A stretch of DNA of 64,000 nucleotides from DATMER01 sp963844885 (GCA_963844885.1 CAWJQA010000006.1:682001-746000); one strand, 5' to 3'; shown: positions 25,957 to 36,715, numbered from the stretch's first letter. Translations and numbers: made by a program. Notes: generated by a model not told the origin, from the sequence alone.

Positions 25957-28900
25957 ATGCTCCGGAATAGGTGGTTGTCATTTTTCCTGCTGATCGCCTG
26001 CTCGTTCATAGGACTCGAGGCACAGGCCGCGGACAAGTTGTTGCCGCGGCAACCGGTGGACAAGGCGAAGGTCGCCCCTCTTCCGCCGGACGCGCAAGTA
26101 GAGTCGATCGTCGTCAAGTTCCAGGAAGGGTCCCGGGTCCGTCTGCGGGGTCAGGGCCTGGTCGCCCTGGAGAGAAATAAGAGGGAGGCGGAGCGCCTCT
26201 CAGGACTCAAGCTGACCGCCGAGCAGGTGCAGGCCGACCTGCACGCCGTCGAGGCGCTGGTGGCTTCGCACAGGGTGGCGCGTGGACGCGCCCTCGAGCG
26301 GCTGTTCAACGTCAGCGAGACGGATCTGGAGGCGCGCCGCGCCAGTGGAGAGGCGCGCTCGGGCCAGGAGCTCGCGGATCTGGATCTCTACTATCAGCTC
26401 AGGGTTCCGGCCGGGACCACGCAGGCCGAAGTCAAAAGTCTTCTGGTGTCCCTCAATGCGCTGGCCAGCGTCGAGATCGCGTATGCGAAGCCGCCCGCGG
26501 CACCGGCCGTGGACATCCCTCCGGCGACTCCGAATTTCGAGGGCGGCCAGGGCTATCTGGACCCCGCACCCCTCGGGATCGACGCCCGCTATGCCTGGAC
26601 GGTACCCGGCGGGCAAGGGCAGGGAGTCAGGATTGTCGATGTCGAGGGCGCCTGGAACCTGGCGCATGAGGATCTGCCTCCGCTCTTCCATCAGCCTGCC
26701 TCACAAGACTTCGATTCCCGGATGGCGCCCCCATGGCACCGCCGTATTGGGTGAGATGATCGCGCCCGACAATGGTTATGGCGTGACCGGGATCGCTCAT
26801 CAGGCACAAGGGGGGACCGAAAGCTTCGACAGCCAGGGTACGGCGGCGGCCATCACCAATGCCGCGGCAGCAGCGGGGCTCGGCGGCCTGGTTCTGATCG
26901 AAATCCAGAATGGAGGGCCCGCAACGCCAAACTCCCCCTGCAACTGCAGCGGAGGTTGCTGCGATTGCGTTCCCGTCGAGTACTTTCAGGACAACTTCGA
27001 CGCCATCGCCCAAGCCACCGCCAACGGCACGGTCGTCGTGGAAGCGGGAGCCAACGGTGCAACGGATCTCGACGATCCGGTCTATGGCGGCCTGTTCAAC
27101 CGGTCCGTGCGCGATTCGGGCGCCATTCTCGTTGGCGCCAGCAATTCCGCCGACCGGGCGCCGACCTGCTTCACGAACTATGGCAGCCGGATCGATGTCC
27201 ACGGCTGGGGGTGGGATGTGACAACTCTCGGCTACGGGGGGCTGTTCTCGGACTCAGCAAATGACAACCAGGACTACATCGCGGGCTTCAGCGGGACGTC
27301 CAGCGCATCGCCGATCGTGACCGGGTCGGGAGCCGTCCTGCAAGGTGTCGCCCTTGCGAGCGGCCTGGGCTATCTCAGCCCCTCTGAGATACGCCAGCTT
27401 CTCCGGGACACGGGTACGCCGCAGGCTCCCGATTCGCGGCAGATCGGTCCTCTGCCGAACCTGCGAGTCGCCATCGACTCCATGATCCCGCCGTCGGCCG
27501 ACTTCACGTTCCTCTGCACGGGCCGAAGTTGCTCCTTTGACGGCAGCTCCTCGACAGACAACATCGGCATCGACTCCTGGTCGTGGAATTTTGGCGACGG
27601 GACCTTCGGCTTCGGAGTGACGGTCAACCACACCTATGCGACCAATGGAACGCGCACGGTCACTCTCACGGTCAGCGATGCGGCTGGCCGCACGGGCAGC
27701 CGAGCGAAAAACGTCATTGCCAACGACAATCCGCCGGTAGCCGCGTTCACGGTGAGTTGCACCGGCCGCGTCTGCTCCGCGAACGGCAGCGCTTCGAGCG
27801 ACGACTTCGGCATCAACGATTTCCAGTGGACTTGGGGCGACGGTCAGGTCACCCACACGGTCACGCCGACGACAAGCCACACCTACGCCGTGAACGGCAC
27901 CTATGGAATCGTGCTGAAGGTCACCGACACCGTCGGCCAGACAGACACGGAAGGTCCGGTCTATGTCACCGTGGTAGACAATCCGCCGGTAGCGCGGTTG
28001 ACCGTGACTTGCTCGGGACTCTACTGCGAAGGCAACGCCAGCGCCTCGACGGATGACTTCCCGGGGTTGACCTTCGCTTTCGGCTGGACAGGCGGAGCAT
28101 CGGGGAGCTTCTCGTCGAATCCGATCCGGACTCACTCGTACTCGATCCCCGGGCTCTACACCGTCGTCCTGACCGCGCGGGACAGCATCGGGCAGACCAA
28201 CACGACCTCCCTCGTGATCGATGTCCATGGCACCACCGCCGCGGACACCGTGGGAATCGACAAAACCGACAACGAGTCCAAGCTGCGCCTCTATCACGAA
28301 TCCGGGAACGGCGCGGCGATCAAGGTGGTCATCTCCGGCGTCACCGGCCGTGCGATCGCCGGGGACTGGAACGGCGATCATGTCAGCACCCTTGGCCGCT
28401 ACGTGTCGAGCACGGCCACATTCTACCTGCGCAACACCAACTCCAACGGCGCCGCCGATCTCACGTTCAATTTCGGTACGGCAGGAGCCAACTGGCTGCC
28501 TGTCGCAGGCGACTGGAACCACGATGGGGTTGACACCATCGGGCTTTACGATCCCTCGACCGGTACGTTCCGGCTCCGAAACTCCAACAGCACGGGGGCC
28601 GCGGACGTGACTTTCAGTCTGACGGGAGCGTCCTCATCCTGGCTACCGGTCGCGGGCGATTGGAACTGCGACGGCATCGACACCGTCGGGCTCTACGATC
28701 CTGCAACCAGCACGTTCTACCTCCGCAACAGCAACACCACGGGCGGTGCGGACCTGACGTTCGTCTTTGGAACCCCCGGAGCCGGTCTTCTGCCGAACGC
28801 GGGAGACTGGAACGGCGACGGCTGGGATTCGATCGGCGTCTTCGACCCCGCGACGGGAACGCACTCCCTGCGTGACCTCAACAACGCCGGCGCCGCGGAC

Positions 28901-28966
28901 CACCAGTTCATCTTCAGCAACGGCACGCCGAACCGGCCGCTGGCAGGCGACTGGGACGGTGTGTAG
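25957..28966 (+). CDS. Secreted subtilisin-family (S8) protease with PKD domains and beta-propeller-like repeats, frameshifted
   Basis: About 1,002 residues after correction. ATG 25957 starts a signal peptide (MLRNRWLSFFLLIACSFIGL). A ~170-residue pro-region precedes the catalytic domain: VRIVDVEGAWN (Asp), HGTAVLGEMIAP (His) and GTSSASPIVTG (Ser). One extra C in the run 26728-26732 separates Asp from His; removing it gives SRMAPHGTAV. Three PKD-like domains follow (WNFGDGTF...HTYATNGTRTVTLTVSD and two more). Five ~50-residue repeats of the type VAGDWNxDGxDTxGLYDPxT then close the protein. It is expected outside the cell or on its surface. Monocistronic by context. Confidence 0.85.
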
Positions 28967-29090
28967 TCAGGTCTAGATCGCCACGATTTGCCGCGCTTGC
29001 TGCTCCGGGCCTGGTGCCGACCACCCAGGCCCCGCGCAGCTTCATGCAAAGGACCGCGTCTGCTAGGATCGATGCAGAGGGGAGAGAACC

Positions 29091-29954
29091 ATGCGATGGA
29101 CACCGAGCGGCCGTAGCGCCGACCTGGAAGATCGGAGAGGAGCACGAGGCGTCGGCGGCCTGCCGAAGCTGGGAATCGGCACCATCCTGATCCTGGGCAT
29201 CCTCAGCCTCATCTTCAAGACCAACTTCTTCACCCTGGTGCGGAGGAGGCGGCAGCCCGGACTCGCCGCCTCAGAGCTCGACTCCCGCGCCAACCTCGCC
29301 GGAAGAAGAGCGGCAGATTCAATTCGTCTCGACCGTCCTGGACGATTCCCAGCAGACCTGGGAACGGATCTTCGCGGACTCCGGCCAGCAGTATCGCCGG
29401 GCGAAGCTGGTCCTCTTCACCGACGCCGTGCGCTCGGGCTGCGGCTTCGCCGAGGCCGCGATGGGTCCGTTCTATTGCCCCGCCGACGAAAAGGTCTACA
29501 TCGACCTCGGCTTCTACAACGAGCTGCGGGAGCGCTTCGGGGCGCCGGGCGACTTCGCCCAGGCCTACGTGATCGCCCATGAGATCGGCCATCACATCCA
29601 GAACCTGCTCGGCATCGACGAGCAGGTCCAGCGCGCGCCAGCAGACGAACCCCGGCCAGGCCAACGAGCTCTCCGTTCGGATCGAGCTGCAGGCCGACTG
29701 CTTCGCCGGCATCTGGGCCCACTCGATGGACCCGAACCTGCGCGAGCCGACCAGCCCGCTCTCGAGCCGGGGACATCGACGAGGGCCTCAACGCCGCCGC
29801 CGCCGTAGGCGACGACCGCATCCAGAGCCAGGCCGGCGGCGAGGTCCATCCGGAGACCTGGACCCACGGCTCCGCGAAGCAGCGCTCGCAGTGGTTCCAC
29901 ACCGGCTACGAAAGCGGCAGCGTGGACAACTGCGATACGTTCGGCGGGCGGTGA
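29091..29954 (+). CDS. YpfJ-like neutral zinc metallopeptidase with three frameshifts
   Basis: Removing three bases leaves 286 codons, the same size as E. coli YpfJ (287). Frame 1 gives MRWTPSGRSADLEDRRGARG and a membrane segment LGIGTILILGILSLIF. After an extra C near 29241, frame 2 gives a Ser/Pro linker, PEEERQIQFVSTVLDDSQQT, CGFAEAAMGPFYCP and the zinc motif HEIGHH. A second break near 29638 gives QQTNPGQANELSVRIELQAD and CFAGIWAHS, and a third near 29760 gives GDIDEGLNAAAAVGDDRIQ to the stop. It is a membrane-anchored periplasmic enzyme of unknown substrate. Three breaks in one gene could also mean true decay. Confidence 0.75.
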
Positions 29955-29980
29955 AGACCAGCTTCTCCGGGGGTTCCGGG

Positions 29981-31716
29981 TCATTCTTCCCGGCCCGGCG
30001 GATGGTTCACCGCCAGCACGATCTTCCCCGACCTGGCGAGAGTGTAAAGCGGCAGCCCGGTCCCCGCGAGCTTCTGGAAACGGTCCTCCCGGGTGAGGAG
30101 ATAGACCGTTCCCGGAGCCCGCCAGAGACGGTCGAAGGCGCCGAGATCGATCATCCAGCCCGAGGCGTCTTCCACCTGGGTGCCCATCTCCAGCTCGCCC
30201 AGCCAGCCCGCGACCGTGATCCGCCGCTCCAGGTAGACCGGCAGCTCCTGGATGTAGGTGCGGTAGGTCACCACCCGGTCCTCGGCACGCAGGCGCGGCT
30301 TGAGCCAGAGGGCCAGCGAGCGGGCCGAGCGCTCGGCGTTGAAGACGGCGCCGCAGGCCATCGCCGCGGAAACGAAGAGAATGGCGCCACCGAAGACCGC
30401 CGCGAGCGACCAGGCCGGCCGCCGCCGGAGGGCGAAGACGAAGGGGACGATACCGAGGAACAGGAGGCTGCCGGCCAGCAGGTACACCCCTCCGCCCAGG
30501 ATCGCGAGGTAGTGCATCACCTTCGGCTGGCCACCACCCAGCAGGTGCGGCGCCAGAACGAAGGCGAGGCCGAGGCCGCCGGCGAGAACGAGGAGAACGG
30601 TGCAGGCGATGCGCAGCTCCCGGCCCCCCCGCCGCTCCGACACCCCCGCCAGATGCCGGCCGAGGAGAAGGGCCAGCGGCGGCACCACCGGCAGGACGTA
30701 GGGGATCAGCTTCGAAGCTCGAGAGAGAAGAAGCCGAAGATCAAAACCGCCCAGAGGATCAGGAAGAGCTCCGGCTTCCACTTCCGCCGATCCCGCCGGT
30801 CCCGCCAGGAGGCGGGCAGGGCGGTGCGCAGCGACGGCCAGAGGAACACGGTCCACGGGATCAGCCCGCCGAGCAGGATCGGCACGAAATACCAGGGGGG
30901 CTCGTAACGGTCGTGGATCTTGGTCAGGTAGCGCAGCACGTGCTCGTGGATGAAGTAGAACCAGAGGAACTCCGGGTTCGCCCGTGCCACCAGGACGTGC
31001 CAGGGGGCCGCGACGAGCAGGAAGAGGCCCGTCCCCGAAACCAGCCGCATCCGCCGCAGCAGGTCCCACTCGCCCACCAGCACCATCCAGGCCACCAGGA
31101 TCATCCCCGGGATGACGATCCCCATGAGCCCCTTGGTCAGAGTGGCGAGGGCCAGGGCCAGATAGAAGGTCCAGAGGAGATTGCGCCGGAGCCGGCCTTC
31201 GGGCTCCTCGAAGGCCACCAGGAAGGCGAGCAGGGCGGCGGTGAGCAGCGCGGAGACCGTCATGTCCAGCGTGATGGCGTTCCCCAGGAAGTAGTAGAGA
31301 GGGCTGGTGGCCAGCACGGCGGCGGCGAGAAGGCCGGCCCGGCGGCCGAAGAGGCGGCGGCCGGCGGCGTAGACAGCGAGGCAGCCGAGGAGCGCGGAGA
31401 GCGCCGGCACCAGGCGCATCGCCCACTCGCGCAAACCGAACAGGTGGATCGCCCCCGCCTCCAGCCAGTAGAACAGCGGCGGCTTCTCGAAGTACTTGAG
31501 CCCGTTCAGCCGCGGGGTGACGTAGTCGCCCGACGCCGCCATCTCGCGCGCGATCTCGACATACCGCCCCTCGTCGGGCCCCCAGAGCGCTCGGACCCCC
31601 AGGACGGCCCCGAAAAGCAAGCTCAGCGCAAGCGCAAGCCGGACGAGGTCGCGTCCCCAGCCACCAGGGCAGTCCACGGACCCGTTCATGATATTTTCAC
31701 CCGGGCGTTCTACCAT
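29981..31716 (-). CDS. arnT: ArnT-like lipid A aminoarabinose transferase (GT83/GT39), frameshifted
   Basis: About 577 residues across one break. ATG 31716 follows AGGAGGGG. The N-terminal multi-pass part contains the PMT-type motif WGPDEGRYVEIAREMAASGD with the acidic pair, then KPPLFYWLEAGAIHL. The break lies at 30709-30720, between FGFFSL and SKLIPYVLPVVPPLALLLGR; it needs one missing base or two extra. A C-terminal soluble domain follows. ArnT moves 4-amino-4-deoxy-L-arabinose from undecaprenyl phosphate to lipid A in the periplasm. It lies divergently 50 bp from arnB, which supports the substrate assignment. Confidence 0.78.
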
Positions 31717-31766
31717 GCCACCCCTCCTCTTCCCTGCCGAAGAGTGAAAGGATACTCACTCACCCT

Positions 31767-32945
31767 ATGCTGCCACGAGAGTCTATCCTCCCGTTCTCCA
31801 AGCCGGAAATCGGGAATGAAGAGATCGACGAGGTCGTCCGCGTCCTCAAGTCCGGCTGGATCACCACCGGACCGCTGACGGCCCAGTTCGAGCAGGAATT
31901 CGCCGCCGCCACCGGCGCCCGGCATGCGCTGGCGTTCTCCTCGTGTACCGGCGCGCTGCATGCCGTCCCCCTGGCCCTCGGGCTGGGAGCGGGCGACGAG
32001 GTGATCGTCCCCGGCCTCACCTGGCCGGCGACGTCCAACATGGTCATCGCCTGCGGTGCCCGGCCCGTCTTCGCCGACATCGACCGGGTGACCTGGAACC
32101 TCGATCCGGCGGCGGTCGCGGAGGCCCTGACGCCACGCACGAAGATGGTCATCCCGGTCCACTTCGCCGGCCAGCCGGCCGACCTCGACGCCCTCCGCGC
32201 GGTGCTGCGGCAAGCCGGCCGCGAGGACGTCATGATCCTCGAAGACGCGGCGCACGCCGCCGGCGCCTCCTACAAAGGCCGGCCCATCGGCGCCTGCACG
32301 GCCAACGGCACGGTGGCGGCCTGCTTCTCCTTCCACCCGATCAAGAACATGACGACCGGCGAAGGGGGGATGGTCACCACCGACGACGGCGAGCTCGCCG
32401 CGCGCATCAAGCTGTGGAAGTTCCACGGCGTGCAGCGCGACGCCTGGAAGGCCTACTCGGCCTCGGAAAAGGCGCCGGCCACCTACGACGTGGTGCTGCC
32501 CGGATTCAAGTACAACCTCACCGACATCCAGTCGGCGCTCGGCGTCCACCAGCTCCGCAAGCTGCCGCGCTTCAATGCGCGGCGCGGCGAGATCGCCGCC
32601 TTCTACCGCCGCGAGCTCGCCGGCCTCGCGGCGGCCGGGCTCGGGCTGCCCGGGGCCGCGCCGTACGACCATGTCCACCCCTGGCACCTCTTCACCGTCC
32701 TCGCGCCGCGCCGGGCGCCGTTCATGGACCGCCTGAAGGAGCTGGGGATCGGCACCGGCCTCCACTTCGAGGCGGTGCATCTGCACACTTACTACCGCGA
32801 GCGCTTCGGCTACCGGCCCGGGATGCTGCCGGTGGCGGAGGAGGTCTGCTCGCGCATCGTCTCGCTGCCCCTCTTCCCCGCCATGACCGACGGCGATGCG
32901 GCCGACGTGGTCGAGGCGGTCCGGCAGGTGGTCCATGCCGGCTAG
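31767..32945 (+). CDS. arnB: UDP-4-amino-4-deoxy-L-arabinose aminotransferase (DegT/DnrJ/EryC1 family)
   Basis: 392 residues from ATG 31767. The fold-type I aminotransferase shows LPFSKPEIGNEEIDEVVRVL, SGWITTGP, SSCTGALH, EDAAHAAGASYKG and SFHPIKNMTTGEGG with the PLP lysine, then PGFKYNLTDIQSALG. These match ArnB better than other DegT enzymes. The reaction converts UDP-4-keto-pentose to UDP-L-Ara4N with glutamate. It is the first gene of a five-gene plus-strand operon; the weak AAAGGA upstream lies 14 nt from the start, so the promoter and leader are squeezed into 50 bp shared with arnT. Confidence 0.87.
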   Translation: MLPRESILPFSKPEIGNEEIDEVVRVLKSGWITTGPLTAQFEQEFAAATGARHALAFSSCTGALHAVPLALGLGAGDEVIVPGLTWPATSNMVIACGARPVFADIDRVTWNLDPAAVAEALTPRTKMVIPVHFAGQPADLDALRAVLRQAGREDVMILEDAAHAAGASYKGRPIGACTANGTVAACFSFHPIKNMTTGEGGMVTTDDGELAARIKLWKFHGVQRDAWKAYSASEKAPATYDVVLPGFKYNLTDIQSALGVHQLRKLPRFNARRGEIAAFYRRELAGLAAAGLGLPGAAPYDHVHPWHLFTVLAPRRAPFMDRLKELGIGTGLHFEAVHLHTYYRERFGYRPGMLPVAEEVCSRIVSLPLFPAMTDGDAADVVEAVRQVVHAG

Positions 32946-33915
32946 TCCGCGGCAGCCGTCTCGGGCTCCCCGGGTGTCGATCGTGATTCCGGTGTTCAAC
33001 GAAGAGCAGAACCTGCCCGCGCTTTACGCCCGCCTGGCCCCCGTCATGGAGGGTCTCGCGGACGGAGGCGTCGAGGTGATCCTGGTGGACGACGGCAGCG
33101 CCGACCGGTCGCTCGCGATCCTGCGCGAGACCGCCGCCCGGGACCGGCGGGTGCGGGTGGTCTCCTTCAACCGCAACTACGGCCAGCACGCCGCCGTCTT
33201 CGCCGGCCTGGAGATGTCGCGCGGCGCCGTGGTGGTGACGCTCGACGCCGACCTCCAGAACCAGCCGGAGGACATCCCGAAGCTGCTCGCCAAATTCGAG
33301 GAGGGGTTCGACGTCGTGGGCGGTTGGCGGCAGCACCGCAAGGACACCGCCTTCCGCCGCTGGGCCTCGCGGCGGGTCAACGCCATGATGCGGCGCCTCC
33401 TCAAAGGGGTGGACTTCCGCGACTACGGCTGCATGCTGCGCGCCTACTCGCGGCCGGTGGTGGACTCGATGCGCGCGTGCGAGGAGCGCTCGACCTTCAT
33501 CCCGGCTCTCGCCTGCCAGTTCGCCCGCCGGGTGGCCGAGGTGCCGGTGGGGCACGCCGACCGCACCGCCGGAGAATCCAAATATTCGTTGTGGAAGCTG
33601 TTCAAGCTGCAGGCCGACCTGGTGACCGGCTTCACCGCGGCGCCGCTGCGCCTCGCGACGTTCGCCGGCCTCGCCGTGGCCGTCCTCTCCGTCGGCTTCG
33701 GCGCCTTCCTGTTCCTTCGCCGGCTGATCCACGGACCGGAGGCCGAGGGGCTGTTCACCCTCTTCGCCATCCTCTTCTTTCTGATCGGCGCCATCTTCTT
33801 CGCCCTCGGCGTGCTGGGAGAGTACGTGGGACGGATCTACGACGAGGTGCGGCACCGGCCGCGCAGCGTGGTGGCGGAGACGATCAACTTCGAGCCGGAC
33901 GGCGAGGCGGGATGA
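32935..33915 (+). CDS. arnC: Undecaprenyl-phosphate Ara4FN transferase (GT2)
   Basis: 326 residues. ATG 32935 lies inside the end of arnB (11-nt overlap). A GT-A domain has VSIVIPVFNEEQNLPALYAR, VEVILVDDGSADRS and TLDADLQNQPED with the metal-binding D-X-D pair. Two C-terminal membrane segments (FAGLAVAVLSVGFGAFLF, FAILFFLIGAIFFALGVL) and GEYVGRIYDEV are as in ArnC/DPM-like enzymes. It loads formylated aminoarabinose onto the lipid carrier at the inner membrane. The ATGA overlap with the next gene and the operon context point to ArnC rather than a general dolichol-phosphate-mannose-type synthase. Confidence 0.87.
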   Translation: MPASPRQPSRAPRVSIVIPVFNEEQNLPALYARLAPVMEGLADGGVEVILVDDGSADRSLAILRETAARDRRVRVVSFNRNYGQHAAVFAGLEMSRGAVVVTLDADLQNQPEDIPKLLAKFEEGFDVVGGWRQHRKDTAFRRWASRRVNAMMRRLLKGVDFRDYGCMLRAYSRPVVDSMRACEERSTFIPALACQFARRVAEVPVGHADRTAGESKYSLWKLFKLQADLVTGFTAAPLRLATFAGLAVAVLSVGFGAFLFLRRLIHGPEAEGLFTLFAILFFLIGAIFFALGVLGEYVGRIYDEVRHRPRSVVAETINFEPDGEAG

Positions 33916-34778
33916 GGGTTCTCTTCTTCGGCTACAGCCAGATCGGCTACCGCGCGGTCAAGCTCCTCGCCGAGCGCGGCGACGAGGTTCTCCGGGTGGT
34001 CACCCACCGCGACGACCCGCTGGAGAACCGCTGGTACAAGACGCCGGCCGAGGCCGCGGCGGAGCATGGCTTCGCAGTGGCGTACTCCGAGGATCTCGGG
34101 ACAGGCGGCGTCGAGGAGCTGGCCGAGCGGCTGGCTCCGGATCTGATCCTGAGCGTCTTCTACCGCGACCTGCTCTCCGCCCGGGTGCTCGCCGCGGCCC
34201 GCCTCGCCGCTCTCAACCTCCATCCGTCGCTGCTCCCCGCCTACCGCGGACGGGCGCCGATCAACTGGGTGCTGGTCAACGGCGAGACGGAAACCGGCAT
34301 CACCCTCCACCACATGGTGGCCAAGGCCGACGCCGGCGACGTCGTGGCCCAGCGGGCGGTGCCCATCGCGCCACGGGATACGGCCTTGAGCCTCTACCTC
34401 AAAGTAGAACAGGCGGGGATCGAGCTGCTGGCCGAAGCGCTGCCGCTGGTGGCGGCGGGCCGGGCGCCGCGCATCCCCCAGGATCTCTCCCGGTCCACCT
34501 ACTTCGGCCGCCGCCGCCCCGAGGACGGGCGGATCGACTGGTCGTGGCCCGCAACGCGCATCGACCGCCTGGTGCGGGCGGTGGCCCCGCCCTGGCCCGG
34601 CGCCTTCGCGGAAATCGACGGGCGGCGCGTCCTCATCGCGGCCGGCGAGCCGGCCGAGCCGCTCGCCGCAGGCATTGTTCCCGGCACGGTGCGGCGCGAG
34701 GCGGGCGGCGAGGGACGGCTGCTCGTCGCCACGGCCGACCGCTGGTTCCGCATCGATTCCTCTCAACCCACTTCCTGA
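33912..34778 (+). CDS. arnA (N-terminal part): Stand-alone ArnA-type UDP-Ara4N formyltransferase
   Basis: 288 residues, ATG 33912 overlapping the arnC stop. The hydrolase/formyltransferase domain shows MRVLFFGYSQIGYRAVKLLA, DLILSVFYRDLL and NLHPSLLPAYRGRAPINWVL with the Asn-His-Pro catalytic set, then GITLHHMVAKADAGD. A C-terminal OB-like domain of about 90 residues follows, as in Fmt and ArnA. In Enterobacteria this domain is fused to the decarboxylase; here they are separate genes 14 bp apart. It uses 10-formyl-tetrahydrofolate to make UDP-L-Ara4FN, which drives the pathway forward. Confidence 0.86.
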   Translation: MRVLFFGYSQIGYRAVKLLAERGDEVLRVVTHRDDPLENRWYKTPAEAAAEHGFAVAYSEDLGTGGVEELAERLAPDLILSVFYRDLLSARVLAAARLAALNLHPSLLPAYRGRAPINWVLVNGETETGITLHHMVAKADAGDVVAQRAVPIAPRDTALSLYLKVEQAGIELLAEALPLVAAGRAPRIPQDLSRSTYFGRRRPEDGRIDWSWPATRIDRLVRAVAPPWPGAFAEIDGRRVLIAAGEPAEPLAAGIVPGTVRREAGGEGRLLVATADRWFRIDSSQPTS

Positions 34779-34792
34779 AAAGAATTCAAACC

Positions 34793-35800
34793 ATGAAAGT
34801 ACTCATCACCGGCGGCGGAGGCTTCCTCGGCTCCCATCTCGGCGACGGACTCCTCGCCGCGGGCCACGAGGTCACGGCTCTCGACACCTCCCCCGACCTC
34901 AAGGTCCGCCACAACCTGAACAATCCGAAGTTCCGCTACATCAAGGGGTCGATCTTCGACCTCGACCTGCTGGAAAGCCTCATCGCCAAGGCCGACCTGG
35001 TCTACCACCTGGCGGCGGTGGTGGGCGTCGAGCACTACGTCGAGGATCCGCTCCACGTCTTGAACGTAAACGTGAACGGTACGCAGAACGTCCTCAAGTT
35101 CGCGCACCGCTACGACAAGAAAATCGTCTTCGCCTCGACCTCCGAGGTCTACGGCAAGTCCAAGGACGCGCCGTTCCGGGAGGACGGCGACCGGCTGCTC
35201 GGCTCGACCGAGATCGACCGCTGGTGCTATTCGACCTCGAAGGCGGTGGGCGAGCACTTCTGCTTCGCCTACGGCAAGCTCGGCCTGCCGGTGGTGATCG
35301 TGCGCTTTTTCAACGTCTACGGCCCGCGCCTGGACCGCATCGACGTCGGCCGCGTGATCACGATCTTCATGGGCCAGCTCCTGCGCGGCGAGGATCTGAC
35401 GGTGATCGGCGACGGCCAGCAGACGCGCTCCTTCACGTATGTCGACGACGCCGTGGCGGCGTTCATTCAGGCGGGGCTCCGCCCCGAGGCCGTGGGCAAG
35501 ATCTTCAACATCGGCAACGACACCGAGACCTCGATCCTGGAGCTCGCCGAGGCCATGATCCGCGCCTGTCCCGGTCTTTTCCCAGGAAGGGAATCCAAGA
35601 TCACCTTCGTGCCCCAGGAGAAAATCTACGGCAGCTCGTACGAGGACATCGCCCGCCGCGTGCCGGACATCACCCGCATGCGGACGATCCTCGGCGTCTC
35701 TCCCACGATCTCCCTCGAAGAGGGCCTGCGCAAGACGATCGACTGGTTCCGGAAGGATTTCGACAAGGGGGCCGTCACCTCGGGCGAGGGCCACGCGTGA
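34793..35800 (+). CDS. arnA (C-terminal part): NAD-dependent UDP-glucuronate decarboxylase-type epimerase (separate ArnA C-terminal part)
   Basis: 335 residues from ATG 34793. The extended SDR fold has the nucleotide motif TGGGGFLGSHL, HLAAVVGVEHYVEDPLHVL, STSEVYG and the YSTSK catalytic Tyr-Lys. The active-site region STEIDRWCYSTSKAVGEHF resembles both ArnA and UXS decarboxylases. In this locus it should oxidise and decarboxylate UDP-glucuronate to UDP-4-keto-pentose, the ArnB substrate. Sequence alone cannot tell it from UDP-xylose synthase, but the neighbours make the ArnA role likely. It overlaps arnD by GTGA. Confidence 0.82.
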   Translation: MKVLITGGGGFLGSHLGDGLLAAGHEVTALDTSPDLKVRHNLNNPKFRYIKGSIFDLDLLESLIAKADLVYHLAAVVGVEHYVEDPLHVLNVNVNGTQNVLKFAHRYDKKIVFASTSEVYGKSKDAPFREDGDRLLGSTEIDRWCYSTSKAVGEHFCFAYGKLGLPVVIVRFFNVYGPRLDRIDVGRVITIFMGQLLRGEDLTVIGDGQQTRSFTYVDDAVAAFIQAGLRPEAVGKIFNIGNDTETSILELAEAMIRACPGLFPGRESKITFVPQEKIYGSSYEDIARRVPDITRMRTILGVSPTISLEEGLRKTIDWFRKDFDKGAVTSGEGHA

Positions 35801-36714
35801 CCGCGGCCCGCGTCTCCCCCGTTGGCCGCGTCGCCTTGAAAGTCGACGTCGATACCTTTCGGGGGAGCCGGGACGGCGTGCCGGCGATGCTGGACGACCT
35901 CGCGGCGGCCGGAGTGCGGGCCTCTTTCTTTCTCACCCTCGGCCCGGACAACTCGGGCCGCGCGATCTTCCGCGTTTTCACCAAGCCGGGCTTCCTCGGC
36001 AAGATGATGCGCACCAACGCCGCCAAGATGTACGGCTGGAAGACCGCTCTCTACGGCACGCTCCTCCCCGCGCCGCGCATCGGCCGGCGCTGCGCGGCGG
36101 AGCTCAGGAAAATCGAGGCCGCCGGGCACGAGGTCGGTCTCCACGCCTGGGACCACGTCCTCTGGCAGGACCGCCTTCACCGGCTGAACCGCGCGGCGAT
36201 CGACGCCCAGCTTCAGCAAGGGATCGACGCCTTCGCCGAGATCTACGGCCGGCCGCCGCGAGCCTTCGCGGCCCCGGCCTGGTTCTGCACCGACGACGGC
36301 TTCGAGGCGCTCGACGCCCGCGGCTTCGATTACATTTCGATCGCCCGCGGCCCCGAAGCCCCCTACTACCCCAAGGTCCGCGGCCACGCGCTCAAAACCC
36401 TCGACATCCCCACCACCGTGCCCACCCTCGACGAGGATCTGGGGCGCGACGGCATCACCGCCGAAAACTACGTCGACCGCCTGGTCGCGAGATACCGGCC
36501 GAGACAGGACGAGATCCTCACCGTCCACGCCGAAACCGAAGGCCTCGCCCACCGCGGCCTCTTCCAGCAGCTCCTAGCCCGCCACAACGCCATGGGCCTC
36601 ACCACAGTGCCGGTCGGTGAGCTCGCGGCCGAAGCCAAAGCGAACGCGCCGGTGCGGGACGTGCGGCTTGGGGAGATCCCGGGGCGGTCGGGGCGGGTGG
36701 TGCTGGTGGCGTAG
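35797..36714 (+). CDS. arnD: Polysaccharide deacetylase-like Ara4FN deformylase
   Basis: 305 residues from GTG 35797 (GTGA overlap). NodB-fold marks are ALKVDVDTFRGSRDGVP with the metal Asp, GHEVGLHAWDHVLWQ with two His ligands, and RPPRAFAAPAW. Together with FLTLGPDNSGRAIFRVF these are ArnD features. It removes the formyl group from undecaprenyl-P-Ara4FN before transfer. The last 64 bp of the gene are repeated almost exactly at 40520-40583 after the defence cassette, which shows that the present 3' end (GRSGRVVLVA) was supplied by, or duplicated with, an insertion. Confidence 0.86.
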   Translation: MTAARVSPVGRVALKVDVDTFRGSRDGVPAMLDDLAAAGVRASFFLTLGPDNSGRAIFRVFTKPGFLGKMMRTNAAKMYGWKTALYGTLLPAPRIGRRCAAELRKIEAAGHEVGLHAWDHVLWQDRLHRLNRAAIDAQLQQGIDAFAEIYGRPPRAFAAPAWFCTDDGFEALDARGFDYISIARGPEAPYYPKVRGHALKTLDIPTTVPTLDEDLGRDGITAENYVDRLVARYRPRQDEILTVHAETEGLAHRGLFQQLLARHNAMGLTTVPVGELAAEAKANAPVRDVRLGEIPGRSGRVVLVA

Positions 36715-36715
36715 C
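36652..36715 (+). repeat. 64-bp direct repeat, left copy (att-like, arnD 3' end)
   Basis: It begins GTGCGGGACGTGCGGCTTGG and ends GCTGGTGGCGTAGC, covering the last 21 codons of arnD and its stop. It differs from the right copy at only 3 of 64 positions. Confidence 0.9.
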
